From Lethocerus indicus (lineage: Eukaryota > Arthropoda > Insecta > Hemiptera > Belostomatidae), in NCBI GenBank assembly GCA_019843655.1, contig JACDQD010000006.1, positions 3,526,034-3,590,033 of the forward strand: 64,000 nt of DNA, read 5' to 3'. Numbering within the stretch: the first letter of the stretch is position 1; each line of letters begins with the position of its first letter. The notes under the pieces were generated by a model. The model ran no database searches. It saw nothing but the letters and a program-made list of their open reading frames with translations, and was not told the DNA's origin. The translations under genes and the position numbers were made by a program. Shown here in pieces: positions 38,438-51,327 of this stretch.

Positions 38438-38456
38438 CTTAATTGCGCCAATTAAG
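38438..38456. promoter_or_regulatory. Palindromic homeodomain-type site
   Basis: CTTAATTG (38438-38445) and CAATTAAG (38449-38456) are exact reverse complements around CGC. Each arm carries a TAATT homeodomain core. Dimeric or paired homeodomain binding is an inference. Confidence 0.35.
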
Positions 38457-40405
38457 CTGTCAATATGGAGCCTCGGACACAGTATCAGAATTTGCGAGAC
38501 ACTGTCTGAAAATGCTGGACTTTATTCTCCAACTTATACGATGAGACAGAACACGGAACCAGTCGAGTGTTGCAAAACCTCAAGAGTCAGTGGCAAGAGT
38601 GAAGGCTCCAGTTTTTCTGAATGAAAATTCCATCCTAGGTCATTCCTAAATGTCAGTAGGCCCCTGTTGATTGTGTGCTAGGCCGGCAGACCTGTTTCCT
38701 CGCATAGGTTCGCCAACCTCCCTCTCACTAGATTGCATACAAATGATCCTCTCGATTCGTCCATAATAAAGAGAACTATTACGGTATTTTACATTCATGA
38801 GAATAGTGCCGTTGGAGTTCTACATTTTGTTGTGTGCTTATTGTAGTTTAAACCTGCCTCAGTGGAAATTTTACAATTCAAATGCATTTATAAATACGTC
38901 ACACCACGAGACATCATTACAATCGGATCATAATATTATATTTCTTTCAGAACTAGGTCATATCGAATATTACGCATTTATTAATTCATAAATTACTCCT
39001 TCACAGCGCGACCAGAAATTATTCGGTAATAGATCCAATTTCAAAACACATTTTTTTTTAATTTTCTACCCCGACCGTATTGCCCCCCGTTGAGTAAGCC
39101 AGACGTGTACAGGTGTACCCCACGGTTCCAACTGACGTTAACTGCACCCCAAATATGGAAGTATTAAAAGCCAAAATGTAACACTATACAACATCCCACC
39201 CACACTAGTAGAAAGACATTACAAGTACACCCGAAAAGGGTCGAGCCCAGGAGGTGGTGGTAACTGCACTAAAAACCTTTACCGTGTGTGGTCCTGAGAC
39301 GCATAGAAATCGGGTTTCTGGTTGTCGAAAGTGAAAGCCCAGTACTCGACAAACAGAATCCAGAGGAATAGGAAAGAATAACTGCCTAAACTGGACCAGT
39401 TTCTGACCATATAAGAGGATTATTAAACGAAATTACCTGGATAATTAGCTCATTAGATTGCTAATAGAATTTTACCGACGATTGAGAAACTGGCCTAGCT
39501 CAGGATTCTACGGACTGTAGGAGGCAGAAAATCGAGGATAACCTAATAAAGTCACCGGAAAATATAAAAATAAAAAGAGAATAATAAATTAATAGAAACG
39601 AGGACAGGCGTTCTGTTTAAAGCGTCCGCAGACATTGGGAATCTGCGGGCCAAAATCTGGGACATCACGGCGCGCTCGCCAGCTAATCGGGCACCGACTT
39701 ATCGCTCGAGGATACCATTATTAAAGCCAGCCCCGAAATAAACCTCTTGCTGATTTTGAGGTCAAGATAATGCCAATGAAAAAATAGATAAAAGAAAGAA
39801 TGGACAAAATTTAGCGCTGTCACGGTAGCAAGTTTAAAATAATCAAAGCGAAATGTACTAGAACGGAAAAATGAACACTGCCTGAAGCTACGAAAAATGT
39901 ATTATGCTTCACAGTTGATGAGGATTTAGTATGAACAGATCCGCAGGAGCAGCCTATTATTACCGTATAGTCATTTCTAATAACTCCTCTATTTTAATTC
40001 TGCGAATGGATAGGTTACTTATGAAATATTCGAGAGTGGCGTGATTCTGAATTCGATAACAAGGGGTAGTAGTGGAAAGGAGGACATTGGTTAGGTTAAA
40101 TTAACCATAATTAATTACCCTGAGAGTCTTAAGCTGGAATAGTTCCTAGAAGAAGTGACTACGAATAAAAACTAATGCTTATATGCGGCTCCGTAGTATA
40201 AATCTATCCACTCGTTATATCGGTTAAAAGTTACATCTGAAAATTCGGTCTGCCACTACAGAATCGAACCCGCATCGAATTACGCCGCATCTATCAAACT
40301 AGTGACAATTAACTTATTTCTCATTCCCAACATAGTTGCACTAAATACGTGCCACTATCACGCTATTTAAATTTTCGACGACGGTAGATTACCGAAATAG
40401 TTGTA
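38457..40405. other. Gene-free stretch
   Basis: No gene, RNA gene or repeat is supported. Poly-T of nine bases near 39052-39060. Confidence 0.6.
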
Positions 40406-40428
40406 CCGGGAGTACTCCCGGGGGGGGG
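40406..40428. repeat. 16-bp perfect GC palindrome fused to a 9-G tract
   Basis: CCGGGAGTACTCCCGG (40406-40421) is a perfect palindrome, and its last two G are the start of an uninterrupted 9-G run (40420-40428). Confidence 0.7.
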
Positions 40429-41999
40429 TCTTAAGTTTTTTTCACTGCTGACGGCAGGCCACTGCGAGATAACTCCCATCGCATGTGCCAAACTATCGGG
40501 TCGCTAAGTCGATAAATCGATAATTAACGACTGTGGCAAAAAAGCAGAACTTGGCCAAGCTAAACGTCTCAGAAAGGAAACCGAAAGAGCGACTATATTA
40601 AAAACCCTTGTGCAAGGACATCATCCTAAATAATCGAAATTTTAAATTTTTTTCTTACATATTATGATTTACTTACATAATGGCTGCAGTTCAAGATTAA
40701 TTCTGTGATATTAATTAATGATACAAATAAAAATATTCGGTTTAGTTCTATACGACTACAGAATGAATTCGTCATAATTTATGTACGTATTGTCCGTGGG
40801 CCCGTTATTTACTTTGGTATGCACAAAGCGAAATAAAGTGGATGAATGTGGGCCAAATTAGTATTGAACAGTGGGGGAACACGTTTCGTTGAGACTACAC
40901 TTGCAATTCTTTTTGACTGCAGGCGCAGGGGCCTGTCGGCGGAACTTGTCGGGGTGCCAGCCATTTCCGGGGTAAAAAATTCAGGTCAGAACTAACCTAA
41001 TTATCCCTGCAGGAATTTTTTTCTGGGCCCTAACCAGGCGACCGGAATTCGGGCGTTCGTTAATAAAAAAGATACGAGTGGGGTGGCACGGGGCTGGAGG
41101 TGGAAAAAGTGTCGAACGTCCAGTTTTTATGACCATAATTGACGACAGGGTGCCGAATACCATCGGACGTTACCATAGCACCGGCGGATCCCCCAAGGGA
41201 CATCGAAGTTCAACTTTTGTCACATATGTACATATAGGTCAATATACCTCATCGCTCAATATATAAATTCAGTCCTCGGAGAGTATCAATTATCCCAAGA
41301 CGAGTATTCTGGTATTTTGTTTTCATGGAGGCGAGGGGGAGTTTGGAATATATCACCGACGACTCATTCGTTAGAATTTTACTTTGATTTGGTCCGCTGG
41401 GTTCGCCCCGTCGTTAGTAGTAATATCCGTTAAGAGAGTCCGGATTAAAGTTGTGCTGCCCCACAGTCATCAATTGCACTGAGGTGGGCAAAAAACATAC
41501 ACCTTTTCATTTACATAAATTTGTTCGTGAACCAAATCTATATGATGTAATTTATAATATTTATTAATAATTTAACGAGGAAATGTAACGATTATCGATG
41601 TTATGGAACTGCGAAAGTACCATTTTAAAACCAGATTTGGATTTGGTTTTCAGGAATATAGTATACATATGCAAATATTATTTATATATAATAAATATAT
41701 TGGTCGCAGCCATAGGCTTTCAAATTTATAGAGAGATTTTAAGTAAAGTTTTTAAAAATGATGTTTCCGTTGTACTGGGGCAAATTTGTTCCCGCCCAGG
41801 ATAGTTGTAGCATTATACTCGAATTATATATAATGGAATTATATCGAACAACACAACGCCTTTATACATTAGAAATGGCAGAAATGTATTGAAAAATATA
41901 TGGAAAATATTTCTTATATAAAATTACTTATGTTTTTAGTGTTGAACACTAAGCTTAGTTGTATTTCTAAAGTTAGCCAATGATTCCAACCGACTAAAA
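40429..41999. other. Gene-free stretch
   Basis: No supported gene. Overlapping frames on both strands at 40981-41266 cover a GC-richer patch and are unrecognised. Confidence 0.6.
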
Positions 42000-42238
42000 T
42001 TAACCCTCTATGGGCCGAATTTTTATTTTAAACCCAAACAATTTGGGGGAACGAAAAATCAGCAATTATAAACCTATATATGCAAATGAAAAAAAAATTG
42101 ATATTGATGTTTGTTGTCTTGACAACGTTATAGGATTACAATTTATGCGCCATCTCACGAAAAAAGCTATAATTATTCGGTAAAATCTCGATAAATTGAA
42201 ATGTGAACTGAAAGTTACACGGGCCCATAGAGGGTTAA
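42000..42238. mobile_element. piggyBac-type MITE with TTAA target duplication
   Basis: The element body runs 42004-42234 (231 bp). The left end is CCCTCTATGGGCC (42004-42016) and the right end GGCCCATAGAGGG (42222-42234), a perfect 13-bp terminal inverted repeat. TTAA flanks both sides (42000-42003 and 42235-42238). TTAA target-site duplication with termini beginning CCC is the hallmark of the piggyBac superfamily. The interior is AT-rich and non-coding, with a small hairpin GTTGTC/GACAAC at 42113-42126, so it must have been mobilised in trans. Perfect termini suggest a fairly young insertion. I found no second copy in the window. Confidence 0.8.
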
Positions 42239-43977
42239 CTTATACACTAATGTATGGATAATTCACTGTCCCAGTAGGTCACGGAAGTTCTTAAGTTAGC
42301 TTCTAGGAATTGATTTTCGTCGGAAATTCTTCCGCGGAACAAACAACGGTACACCAAGAAAGCATTATTAATTTCATCTCCTCGGCCGAAAAATGGTAAC
42401 CACCGCGTGTTTACCAATCTATTTGTAAAGCAGGATAAGAACGGAGCCTATACTCTATACTTTGGCCTTATCTTATCTGTGTTTGTTCCGTGGGTCGGTG
42501 GCTCAAACCGGTACGCTGAAACCGGGCGCAGACAACAAACAGTGGGCGGCGGTGGAGCGACCCCAGGTAAGAGGGCCCCCCCACCCCCACAAATTAGTCA
42601 GTCCCCGACAGGTTTAGTTCAGTCATTTGTGTCTCTATCCCTTAGATAACCGGTGGCCTACACTGTTGGAAAAAAAGGTGAGCGACAAATATATTATTGT
42701 AGTATCTGAAACGTGACGTTAAATTCGGTGCTTCCGTAGAGCGTAAAACTCTAATTAATAACGGCGGCCATTCGAAAATTCATTTAGGTCACTGCATCGC
42801 AATTACGCATTCAACTCAACCGTGTTCGTTTCGCTAGAAAGATAATCTGTGGAGGCTGTTTGGCGTTGGAGCCGTGTGATGGAAATTCTATTGTTGTTGT
42901 ATCTACTATGTCTGACTGTGTTTTCACGCCGGTGATAAATTACCGTTATCGTGCGGCAAACGACTGCAGCAATAGCCCCGCCGAGACGTCCGCTTCAACA
43001 GCCGCTCAAACGAGTAGTCCCCTTCTCTGAAACCTTTAGCGTTCTTCCCCCGCACATAGTTTTCATCATAGTGTTGCCAGAAAAAGGAGGGGAGCGCTTT
43101 TAAAGATAGTAGTAGATAGTAGACAACATTCTCCTATCCTAGTCTAATTTTCGCTGATGTACTGAATTGATTTGTTAGTCGTTCCGTCTCGATACGAGGA
43201 CGGATTAGAGCACCAGTGAATAACAGTTGAAAAGTTATCATAAAAGTAAACTAAACGGCAATAAAAAGTGGTATATAATATAATTTGAATTTCTTACTCA
43301 TAACTTTAAGTGATACTATGAATACGCTAATGCGTGGATGAATCCAAGACACAGCAGGACCATTTCACAGATTGGGCATGTCATGGACGCGCGTGCACAC
43401 CCACACACATATATATATGCTCTTATATGTTAAAAACAATAGGTCTGATTCTTGGCTTTACGAGCTAGAGGAGATTGCATTCGCACGGGTCATAATATAC
43501 TCATTCTTGTCGGTACTAGCAAACATGTGATGTAATAATCATCGTGAGCTTCGAATGAGAATGTAGTAATGAGATTCTATTATAAAGAGTGTAAATATGA
43601 AGTGAAACGGACAAACATTCTTTACTGTTATTCTTATTATTAGGTCACGAGTGTTTCATATAGTTAGAAGACTGAGAAGCGGAGGGGGGGGGGACTCCAA
43701 GCGAGATAATGCGGCAACACAAGAATTCAAATTGTTGTTGAGGCAATTACCGATTTTCGAGCGATCCGTGTCATTGGCTCTAATCGTTCGGTGTAAACGG
43801 GGTAGGTGCAGAGTAAATAATAAATAGGCCCCATGCCCGAATAGCCGGCCGGGAAATTATCTGTCGGCCCGTCGCCGAGCTATCATTAATCAGTTTAAAT
43901 TATTTAAGTTCGGAGGGCCCCCGCTAATTAAGAGACCGCCCGGAGACGATTTGTACCTTTCAGAAAGTGGCGGCAGC

Positions 43978-43978
<1 letters not shown>
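42239..43978. other. Gene-free stretch with a GC-rich island at 43830-43950
   Basis: No supported gene. A frame at 42407-42649 crosses a good donor-like CCCCAG|GTAAGAG near 42563, but no acceptor or conserved peptide supports an exon. About 43830-43950 is GC-rich, with GCCGGCC, AATTATC and TAAT-type words, as in a conserved non-coding element. Confidence 0.5.
43684..43693 (+). repeat. Poly-G tract (10 G)
   Basis: Uninterrupted run of 10 G between GGA and ACTCC. Confidence 0.95.

Positions 43979-44016
<38 letters not shown>
43979..44016. repeat. (TA)n microsatellite
   Basis: About 19 uninterrupted TA units, directly after the GC-rich block. Confidence 0.98.
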
Positions 44017-44020
<4 letters not shown>

Positions 44021-45840
44021 AAGATACTCGGGGGCTTTGTCAGGACGGGGAGAAAACGAGGCGGAAATACGGGAAAAAGAGAGACCTTAGAGTGTCGATA
44101 ATTAATCGGCGCTGTATTAATCAGCGAGTATATGGTTGGTGTCGTGTGGAGGAGGAGCCGCCTTTATTCAATAGGTAGGTCCAACACCCACTCATTAGTA
44201 CAAAAGGCCATCCCCCATAAATCATTTGCCCTAGGCCCGCCTCTCCCATTTCGGCCCGTTTAGAATAACCCCCGTACAGATTCCCAACATCCAACCGGGT
44301 CCTATTCACTTTTATCACCGTCTGTAGGCGCAAAATTAAAAATAACTAGATAATTGTTGACATTAAGCGACGGTACGTACCGAAATTCCAATCGATTAGC
44401 CCACTAAATACTAACGCGAATTGAACTGCAGGATATTGCATTATGACAACCAACAAGTTATAAAAACAAGGGAAATTGGACAGCAGATGTAGGCTTGAAA
44501 ACATGGAAAATCAAAGGACAGATTTGGACGCCAGCATTGTAAAGAGTGATAGCTAAATGAAAGTAAATATTCCCCTTTTCGATGCGTAACAACAAAAACA
44601 TAATTTATTTTTCGAGTCATTTATCGAGTGAATTAGGGAGGTTTTACCGGCGATGTCTACATCGGCTTGGAGTAAAATTGTCCAAACGAAAATTGTAGCT
44701 TTTCCCACTAGAATTGTAGCAATGTTTTCAAATCGTTGTCCGGAAATATTAAATAATTAGGAAGTAATATTCAGATACCGCAGAGGTGCCAGACACACCA
44801 TATTGTGGCCGCAAATACTATTTCTACCCTGGGTGGGATATATTTCGGCTTCACGCCATTGCAACCAGGTAATTGCCTATTACTAACAGAGTGAGGTCCC
44901 TCTATCTCTCTCTTTCAACAATACATCACCGAAACAACAGTAGACAACACATCTATTAACGGTAGCCGCTCTGAAAATGTCTTTTTTAAATGTACAGTTT
45001 CGAGACGCTGAAAAGTCAGAATTATTGAGTGTCCATACGCGAAAGCTTTTGGTTAGCCAAACATAATGGAACGAATTAAAAAAAAATTCAACAAAAATTC
45101 CTGGCAATTAAGACAGATATTCCACAAAAAGACTATGGAACTTTATAGTTTTAATTATAGATCCAAATCGCACTAAGTTAAGTTCACGGTGAAGTTTCGT
45201 ACGAGAACGCCTTTATGGCGGATGCATGCATGTACATGTCAGCGTGTTTAAATGGACGCGACTAAGAAAGATAGCAGCAGTCCGGGAATCCACGATTGTG
45301 CATGTTTGGAGGAATCCGTGTTTCGACAACGCCTCAATAACGCGCAATTAGCATTCTCGAACCAGAGGCCCATTGTCGTCCGGCGAAATCGGGTCACAGA
45401 AAATTCCCAGCCTCGCTGAAGGTCCGTCTTCAACGTTTTCCACCGAATTATCTATGTTTGAATAAAACTATGAGATTCGTAGTATTATTTAACTTGTTAA
45501 AAATGGTTTATAGGAGAAATTTTCGCACAAACGGGTGAATTTGCATTCGGCCAAATGGTTGTCGCAGTAACTTTTAAATTTTGCGTGAAAATAAAAAGCT
45601 TCACGGGGGACTGTTAACTACTTAGGGTTGAATAGGGGCTTACACGGAAAGTCCATATAGATAATAAATTGAAGCCGGCTATTGCAGACCTCTCGCGGCT
45701 GTTTCCTCTTCGTTAAATGAAAATCAAATTTAAAAATACGCTTCACCGACGAGACCGCTACTTTTTTTTATTGGGTTGCACGATTCGACACAATAGGAAT
45801 AAATAAAATGAAATTTATGTAAATCAAAATATGTATATGA

Positions 45841-45841
<1 letters not shown>
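44017..45841. other. Gene-free stretch
   Basis: No supported gene or repeat. A palindromic ATGCATGCATG word occurs near 45223. Confidence 0.6.

Positions 45842-45888
<47 letters not shown>
45842..45888. repeat. (TA)n microsatellite
   Basis: About 23 uninterrupted TA units. Confidence 0.98.
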
Positions 45889-45890
<2 letters not shown>

Positions 45891-48084
45891 TGGTTTATCA
45901 GAAACCTGGAAACTTGGTCATTCATCTATAACAATAAAGGTCAGGGAGGAACTGCTGTAGAATCTCAAACTTCATTTCACGCAAGACTCTATTGTCACAG
46001 GACGGTTAATTGGTCTGTATTAGCAATAACGTCGTTACCGGTATATAAGCTAGAATTGCCATGTACATAAATTATTCCACACGGTTGTTTCAATCCTATG
46101 TCTCTGGACCGGTATGGGCTGTCTTTCGTATGTTGTAGGAGTCAATAAAAGTAATCAAAAGGGTAATTCATGTGGTATTCATCTGGTATATAACAGGTGG
46201 TATCTAGGAAGTGGATACTCAGTGTCGGTTTACGTTACCGCCGATCATATTGAAATGCAGACGTGACAGAGAAAATTCTCTCCTTGAGGCTATTTATAAC
46301 AAATCCCTATTGTCCTTCGTTGTCGACTGTTGGTTACGCAATGGGAACTAAGCGGGAGTATCGGTTCCGCCAAAGTATCATTACATTAAGTTTGATTGCT
46401 GTGTTGTCGAAACGTAAATAGAGTATTACATTGAAATAAGTAATTTTTTTTGGTTTATTTTGACATCGACGTATTCCAGAAACTGCTTCGTAATTTGCAT
46501 ACTCAAAATAAGGCTATTTCATTTCTACATCATCGAAATACAATCCCGTTCAATAAAATATTTAATTTCTGTATACATTCTTATAACATGTGGGAGAAAC
46601 TTTTTTGGGGCAAACCAATTTTGGAACCAAAATTATATTTATCTTTGTATTATACCTGCGTTAATACAGATGAAGTATTTTATGCAGCCTTTGAATAGAT
46701 GGATTAATTTCTGATAAAAACGTATTTTTTACGCTATAGTTTCTCACTTTTAAATTTAATAGTTGTCTTCTGAGAATGGTTGTAGATTTTATTTGGGGCC
46801 AAGTTTATTTATTTCCCGAGTATCAGATTGCTTTCACCGATCAACTTGAAATAGCTCAAGTTTCTATGTCGATGTAGGCGTCATAATTGGCTTTGGAATC
46901 GGATTCAGGGAGGACTGAGCGCAGTGGTGCGTTATTTCCATTTGGAGGTACATCAACAGGTGGGACTCACTCTAGGCCACTTCACTTTAATTATAATACC
47001 CACATATATATCCATATACATGTGTGGACAACTAACATTCTGTTCAATTACTACACATGGAAGCTTAAACCGGCACCGAAAGCGATGGGCATTCTTCGCC
47101 TTCTCAAACACGTTAGCCTGATATTGAAAATATGAAAATCCAGGTAATTATATATGCATGCACAAACTGAAAATTAGAAATACTATTCCTACAGTAGAGA
47201 TTATGGGAAGTTTTTTCCCATAGTAGAAGGTTATACACTTTTGCCGGAATTAACGTCACTATTGAATTGTCACAATGTCATTACTTGCTAAATATAGGCC
47301 ATCTTATTATTATTCATCGATCTTATCATTTTATTTATTAGCGATGAAGAGAAAGGCTATCGTAATCAAATGCATTAGACGGGGCGTCGACCCCGATTAC
47401 CCCCGATTCTATCATCGATTGATTTTGTCAAATCCTCACCGAGTTAATCGTTTTCAAGGCGAAGAAAATGTGTTCGAATACTCTACTGTGGATGTGGGGA
47501 AAAGTTGTAATTACGTAAAAACTGTTATTCGAAAGTGAGATCCAGCAGTAATCACAACAATGGATGGTCGTTCGTTTTATAATTTCTAAATTGAGCTAAT
47601 TTAATTTTAATAGTTTCCGTAAAATATATAGACAAATGTATATAAGAATACATACGGCTAATGGAATTAACAAAAAAACAAGCGCCATTATAATCTAATA
47701 ATAAGTTGTTTTTAATAGTAATCAAAAACAGAAATAATTGGTATTCCGAAGTAATTATTTAGAAATTAAGTACAATTATTATTACAATTACCGGTATGAT
47801 GTTTTCGTCAACTGACAACGTAATATAATTTCCAATTTTACCGGGCTGATTCACTTTGCGGCAAATCGGGCGGAACCGAGGGGGAACTTTTAATCGAGTG
47901 GTGCAAATTGAATTGTAGGAGTAAATATAGAGAAGCCGGCGCTGTGTACTATGGTAGCGGCTATTTCTGTTAGCCGGGTCGTGGAGAAGATCGATGCAGG
48001 GCCGGCGCTCGAATAGTCGAAAGTCCCGCCGATAAACGACGCCAATTACCCACTTATTCAAACGACGGGAATTATCAAAAAGTC
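45889..48084. other. Gene-free stretch
   Basis: No supported gene. A perfect 8-bp hairpin (TATGGGAA at 47202-47209, TTCCCATA at 47215-47222) is the only structure noted. The 87-codon frame at 47275-47538 and the 138-codon minus frame at 47759-48175 have no recognisable domains; the latter runs into the (GA)n/(GGGA)n tract. Confidence 0.55.
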
Positions 48085-48130
48085 GGAGAGAGAGAGAGAG
48101 AGGGAGGGAGGGAGGGAGGGAGGGAGAGGG
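48085..48130 (+). repeat. (GA)n to (GGGA)n compound repeat
   Basis: Seven GA units run into (GGGA)n at about 48102-48124. The GGGA part satisfies the quadruplex pattern with single-base loops on the + strand. Confidence 0.95.
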
Positions 48131-51100
48131 CCAACTGGGATAAATCCTAATAGCGTGGAGGGCGAGCTCGTCCATTTAATGTTCGAAATGGAATCTCCTA
48201 TTTATTAGGCAGGACGATCCGCCATTAACTTTAATAGCTTATCTTTAGTGGATAGATGAGACGTGAACGCTCTAGCCCTCCAACTCCTCCAACTACCTCG
48301 GGGGATATTGTTCCCACACCTTATGCGCCCAGAACCCATTTCTCATCCGTGGATTGGCTATCGGCCGGTTATATGAAATTGATATTTCATAATTCTCGTT
48401 CTATAATTGAATACATAATACTGTCCATTATCGAAGACCCCGTTTCGTTGTTCGACCCGGCAACGTCGCCCCCTCCCCGGCCTTCGCCTTCATCGGCGTG
48501 GGACGGATCCTGTAATTGATGATCTAACACGACGGTTTCATTGATTTCAAATTGCTAGCATATTACATTCATTTAGATTATTTATGATGACCAATTGAAA
48601 AAAAACTGCTCCATATTTAGTAGGGGAACAGACGAATCCGAAAATGAGCGAGTGTTAATTGAAACTATAACTATTAATAGATAATCCAGCGAGAAAATGT
48701 TCTATAGGGAAGATAATTTCGATATTATATATGGATATATTTTTTAAACGAATTAGAATTGAACAGTCCAGGGGGAATAAAACGTCGTGAATAGTCCGAT
48801 GATTGTTATTAACCAGTGGCAATTGTCGAATGTGTTGGCCGTGACTCGTAAAGCGGTGCTTGTGACGGAGTTGAATTTAAATAATCGAATGTAATTGGCC
48901 CCAGTGGGTGTCATCGTACAATTTCCCTCTCCGCGAAGCTGTTGCTGAATTAAACGAACGACAATTCTTGGAATTAAGACGGTTGAGTCAACTGCGTACA
49001 TTTTTTTTCCTAGTATTTATAACGCGCGTTTTTTTTTCAGTCTTAATCTATCTGTAGATTTAAGTTTAGACCACGACAGCGAGAGACCACGGCTTCAGCC
49101 ATCGAGCAACCCCCCTCAACTTAATTGCGTTGCAAGACACCATGAAAGCCGTGTTTCTTATGATTCGAATGTAGTAATCAACTACTTGTACTTTACTTAT
49201 TTTAAGTTTTAATTTTATATTCATAATCCGCAATAATACCGCAAACTACAAACACCATAATATTGTATTCCCTTAATTGAAATCTGTCTGTAAAGTGGAG
49301 TATAACGCGTCGGCAACTCGCTGTGTAAAGGCGACTGGGAAAAGTAGAGTATATTTTCCTCCTAAATTTAATGCTGAATACAAGGCCGTCTCGGGCAGAA
49401 GTTGCTGCACGCAAAAACACCTTGTCCAGGTTTTAGATAAGTACTAGAGTTAGTTATACATAAAATATCTGCTGACACGTCACGGACTGTCATTCTTACG
49501 TAGAACTTTTATTTTTGAGCGCTATTTTCCTATAAAATATCTTTAGTTTCCATATACAACTTGATTCGGAAAAATGATTAAACCAGTACGTAGAAAACGT
49601 TGTATTACGTTAATAACTATTATTACGCGATTCGAAGAGTTAGAATAGCACTATATTTAATTAATTTAAAAATTTTAGGCTTATTTTATTTTAATGTTAT
49701 TATGTATATAAGTGTCGACATGACGGTGTACACGACCGAAAACTGGGCGGAACAATGTCACGCGGAGCGAGTTAACCGTAGATGGGAATTGGTTTAACAA
49801 GATTTACAGTGCAATAAAGTTTTTTCGATAGATTCAGAATAGATTTACGACGGCGGCGTTTCGAGGAAGAGTTAATGGGGTGCACCTCAAGCCCCTGCCA
49901 AGGTTAATAGCTCCACAAGCATCATCTTTCCCTTACAGGGAGGTCGGCTGTATCATGCGGCCATAGGAGCAGATTTCATTGCTCTTTGTTTGAGCCCGAA
50001 GTTCGTCTGATGGATTATTTTCCAGTTTTCAAGTTTGAAGCGAGAGATTATTTTTCCGCGATAAAAGAATTAATAGTCGCGTACATGAACAGTTGGCTGC
50101 TGTGGTTAGTACAGCGGGAAGTCGTAATTAAGAAGAATAATGAACTTCTTCCGATGAAGAAGAGCTGCCTTTAGGTCAGCCTTAGTTTAGCTCGAGGATT
50201 TCTATAATTGCACCTTTATTTTACTTTTTACGTAGGTTAATATTTGTCCTTTATTATAATAATAAAAGAAAAACAATGTGTTATAGACAAGAGTAAAATT
50301 AATATTTAATGAAATAAATCAGAGGACCGAGAGGCGATTGGTTTTTTAAAACTTTTATCTGGGATGAAAAACTACAAGGCATGTATGTATATTTGAGACC
50401 TGATTGAGGTTTCGTTTTCGTATTGGCGTAACAATCATTACCACAAGTGATGCTAGTGGAGAACGATCAAATTCAAGATAAACTCAAAAGTAATTCCAAA
50501 TTTAGAGCAAGAAACATTTTAATATAGCATAATGCTTGTGAAAAGATCAATATCAAACAACACATTCCAGTTATTGTAAGAATTATAAGTAAATTTTTAC
50601 TTGTTCCCACCAAGTCATGAGGGGGCCACTATCGCATGAAATGGGTATATTTTGTTGGATATCCTGGGTTAATGAACTGTAGAATAGTCAAGGATTTAAA
50701 ACCTAGGCCGTGACTGAGGCGTGACGATATTTGCATGGCCCCTTTTTGGTGCCCAGTGGCGGTGTAATTTGGTGGCCGCTCTCGTGACCCGTTAATTTGA
50801 AACGATGCCACTTTTGTTGGTGGGAAATTTCTCTGATTTTTCCATTATGGATATTCGGTTGGCTCCGGTCTTAAGCAGCCGGCGCCCTGCCCCGGACAGA
50901 ATTATCGTCGTATTTCCCCCTTTCGCGCTCCTCCCTGCCAATTTTGTCTTTCGTGCCGCGACCTCAAGAAATTATTTCCGACCGAAACTCTCTTCCATCC
51001 ATCTTCCAGAAGCCCCCCATCCCAATGCTTAAGGCTACTTGCATTAACCTCAATCTAAACCGTAAGCCGGGCTATAGGTTACGTTCGATTCATAAACAAG

Positions 51101-51316
51101 TATATGAATTGACGTAGTGGATTTGATTAATTGCTATTATGGGTTCGCCATTCTCAATAAATATGATACTCGCACAGAGTAAAACAGAAATTCAATAATT
51201 GAGGGCGTTAAAACGTTAGTGTGGTTAATGGATCCTTGAGGTGTACAGCATAATTCAAAACTTATGGAAATAATTATGATTGAAAGTGAAAAATGTTTAA
51301 GAAATGTCCTCCACGT

Positions 51317-51327
51317 GGGGGGGGGGG
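51317..51327 (+). repeat. Poly-G tract (11 G)
   Basis: Uninterrupted run of 11 G following CCACGT and preceding ACATCG. Confidence 0.95.

Noticed and set aside
40261..40273. tRNA B-box-like motif (GCGGGTTCGATTC on the minus strand)
   Set aside because: The T-stem does not pair, no A box lies at the right distance, and no cloverleaf can be drawn. Not a tRNA and no SINE structure seen.
42407..42570. Open frame ending at a good splice donor (CCCCAG|GTAAGAG)
   Set aside because: No acceptor at the left edge, no conserved peptide, and the reading is not recognisable; a single donor motif is common by chance.
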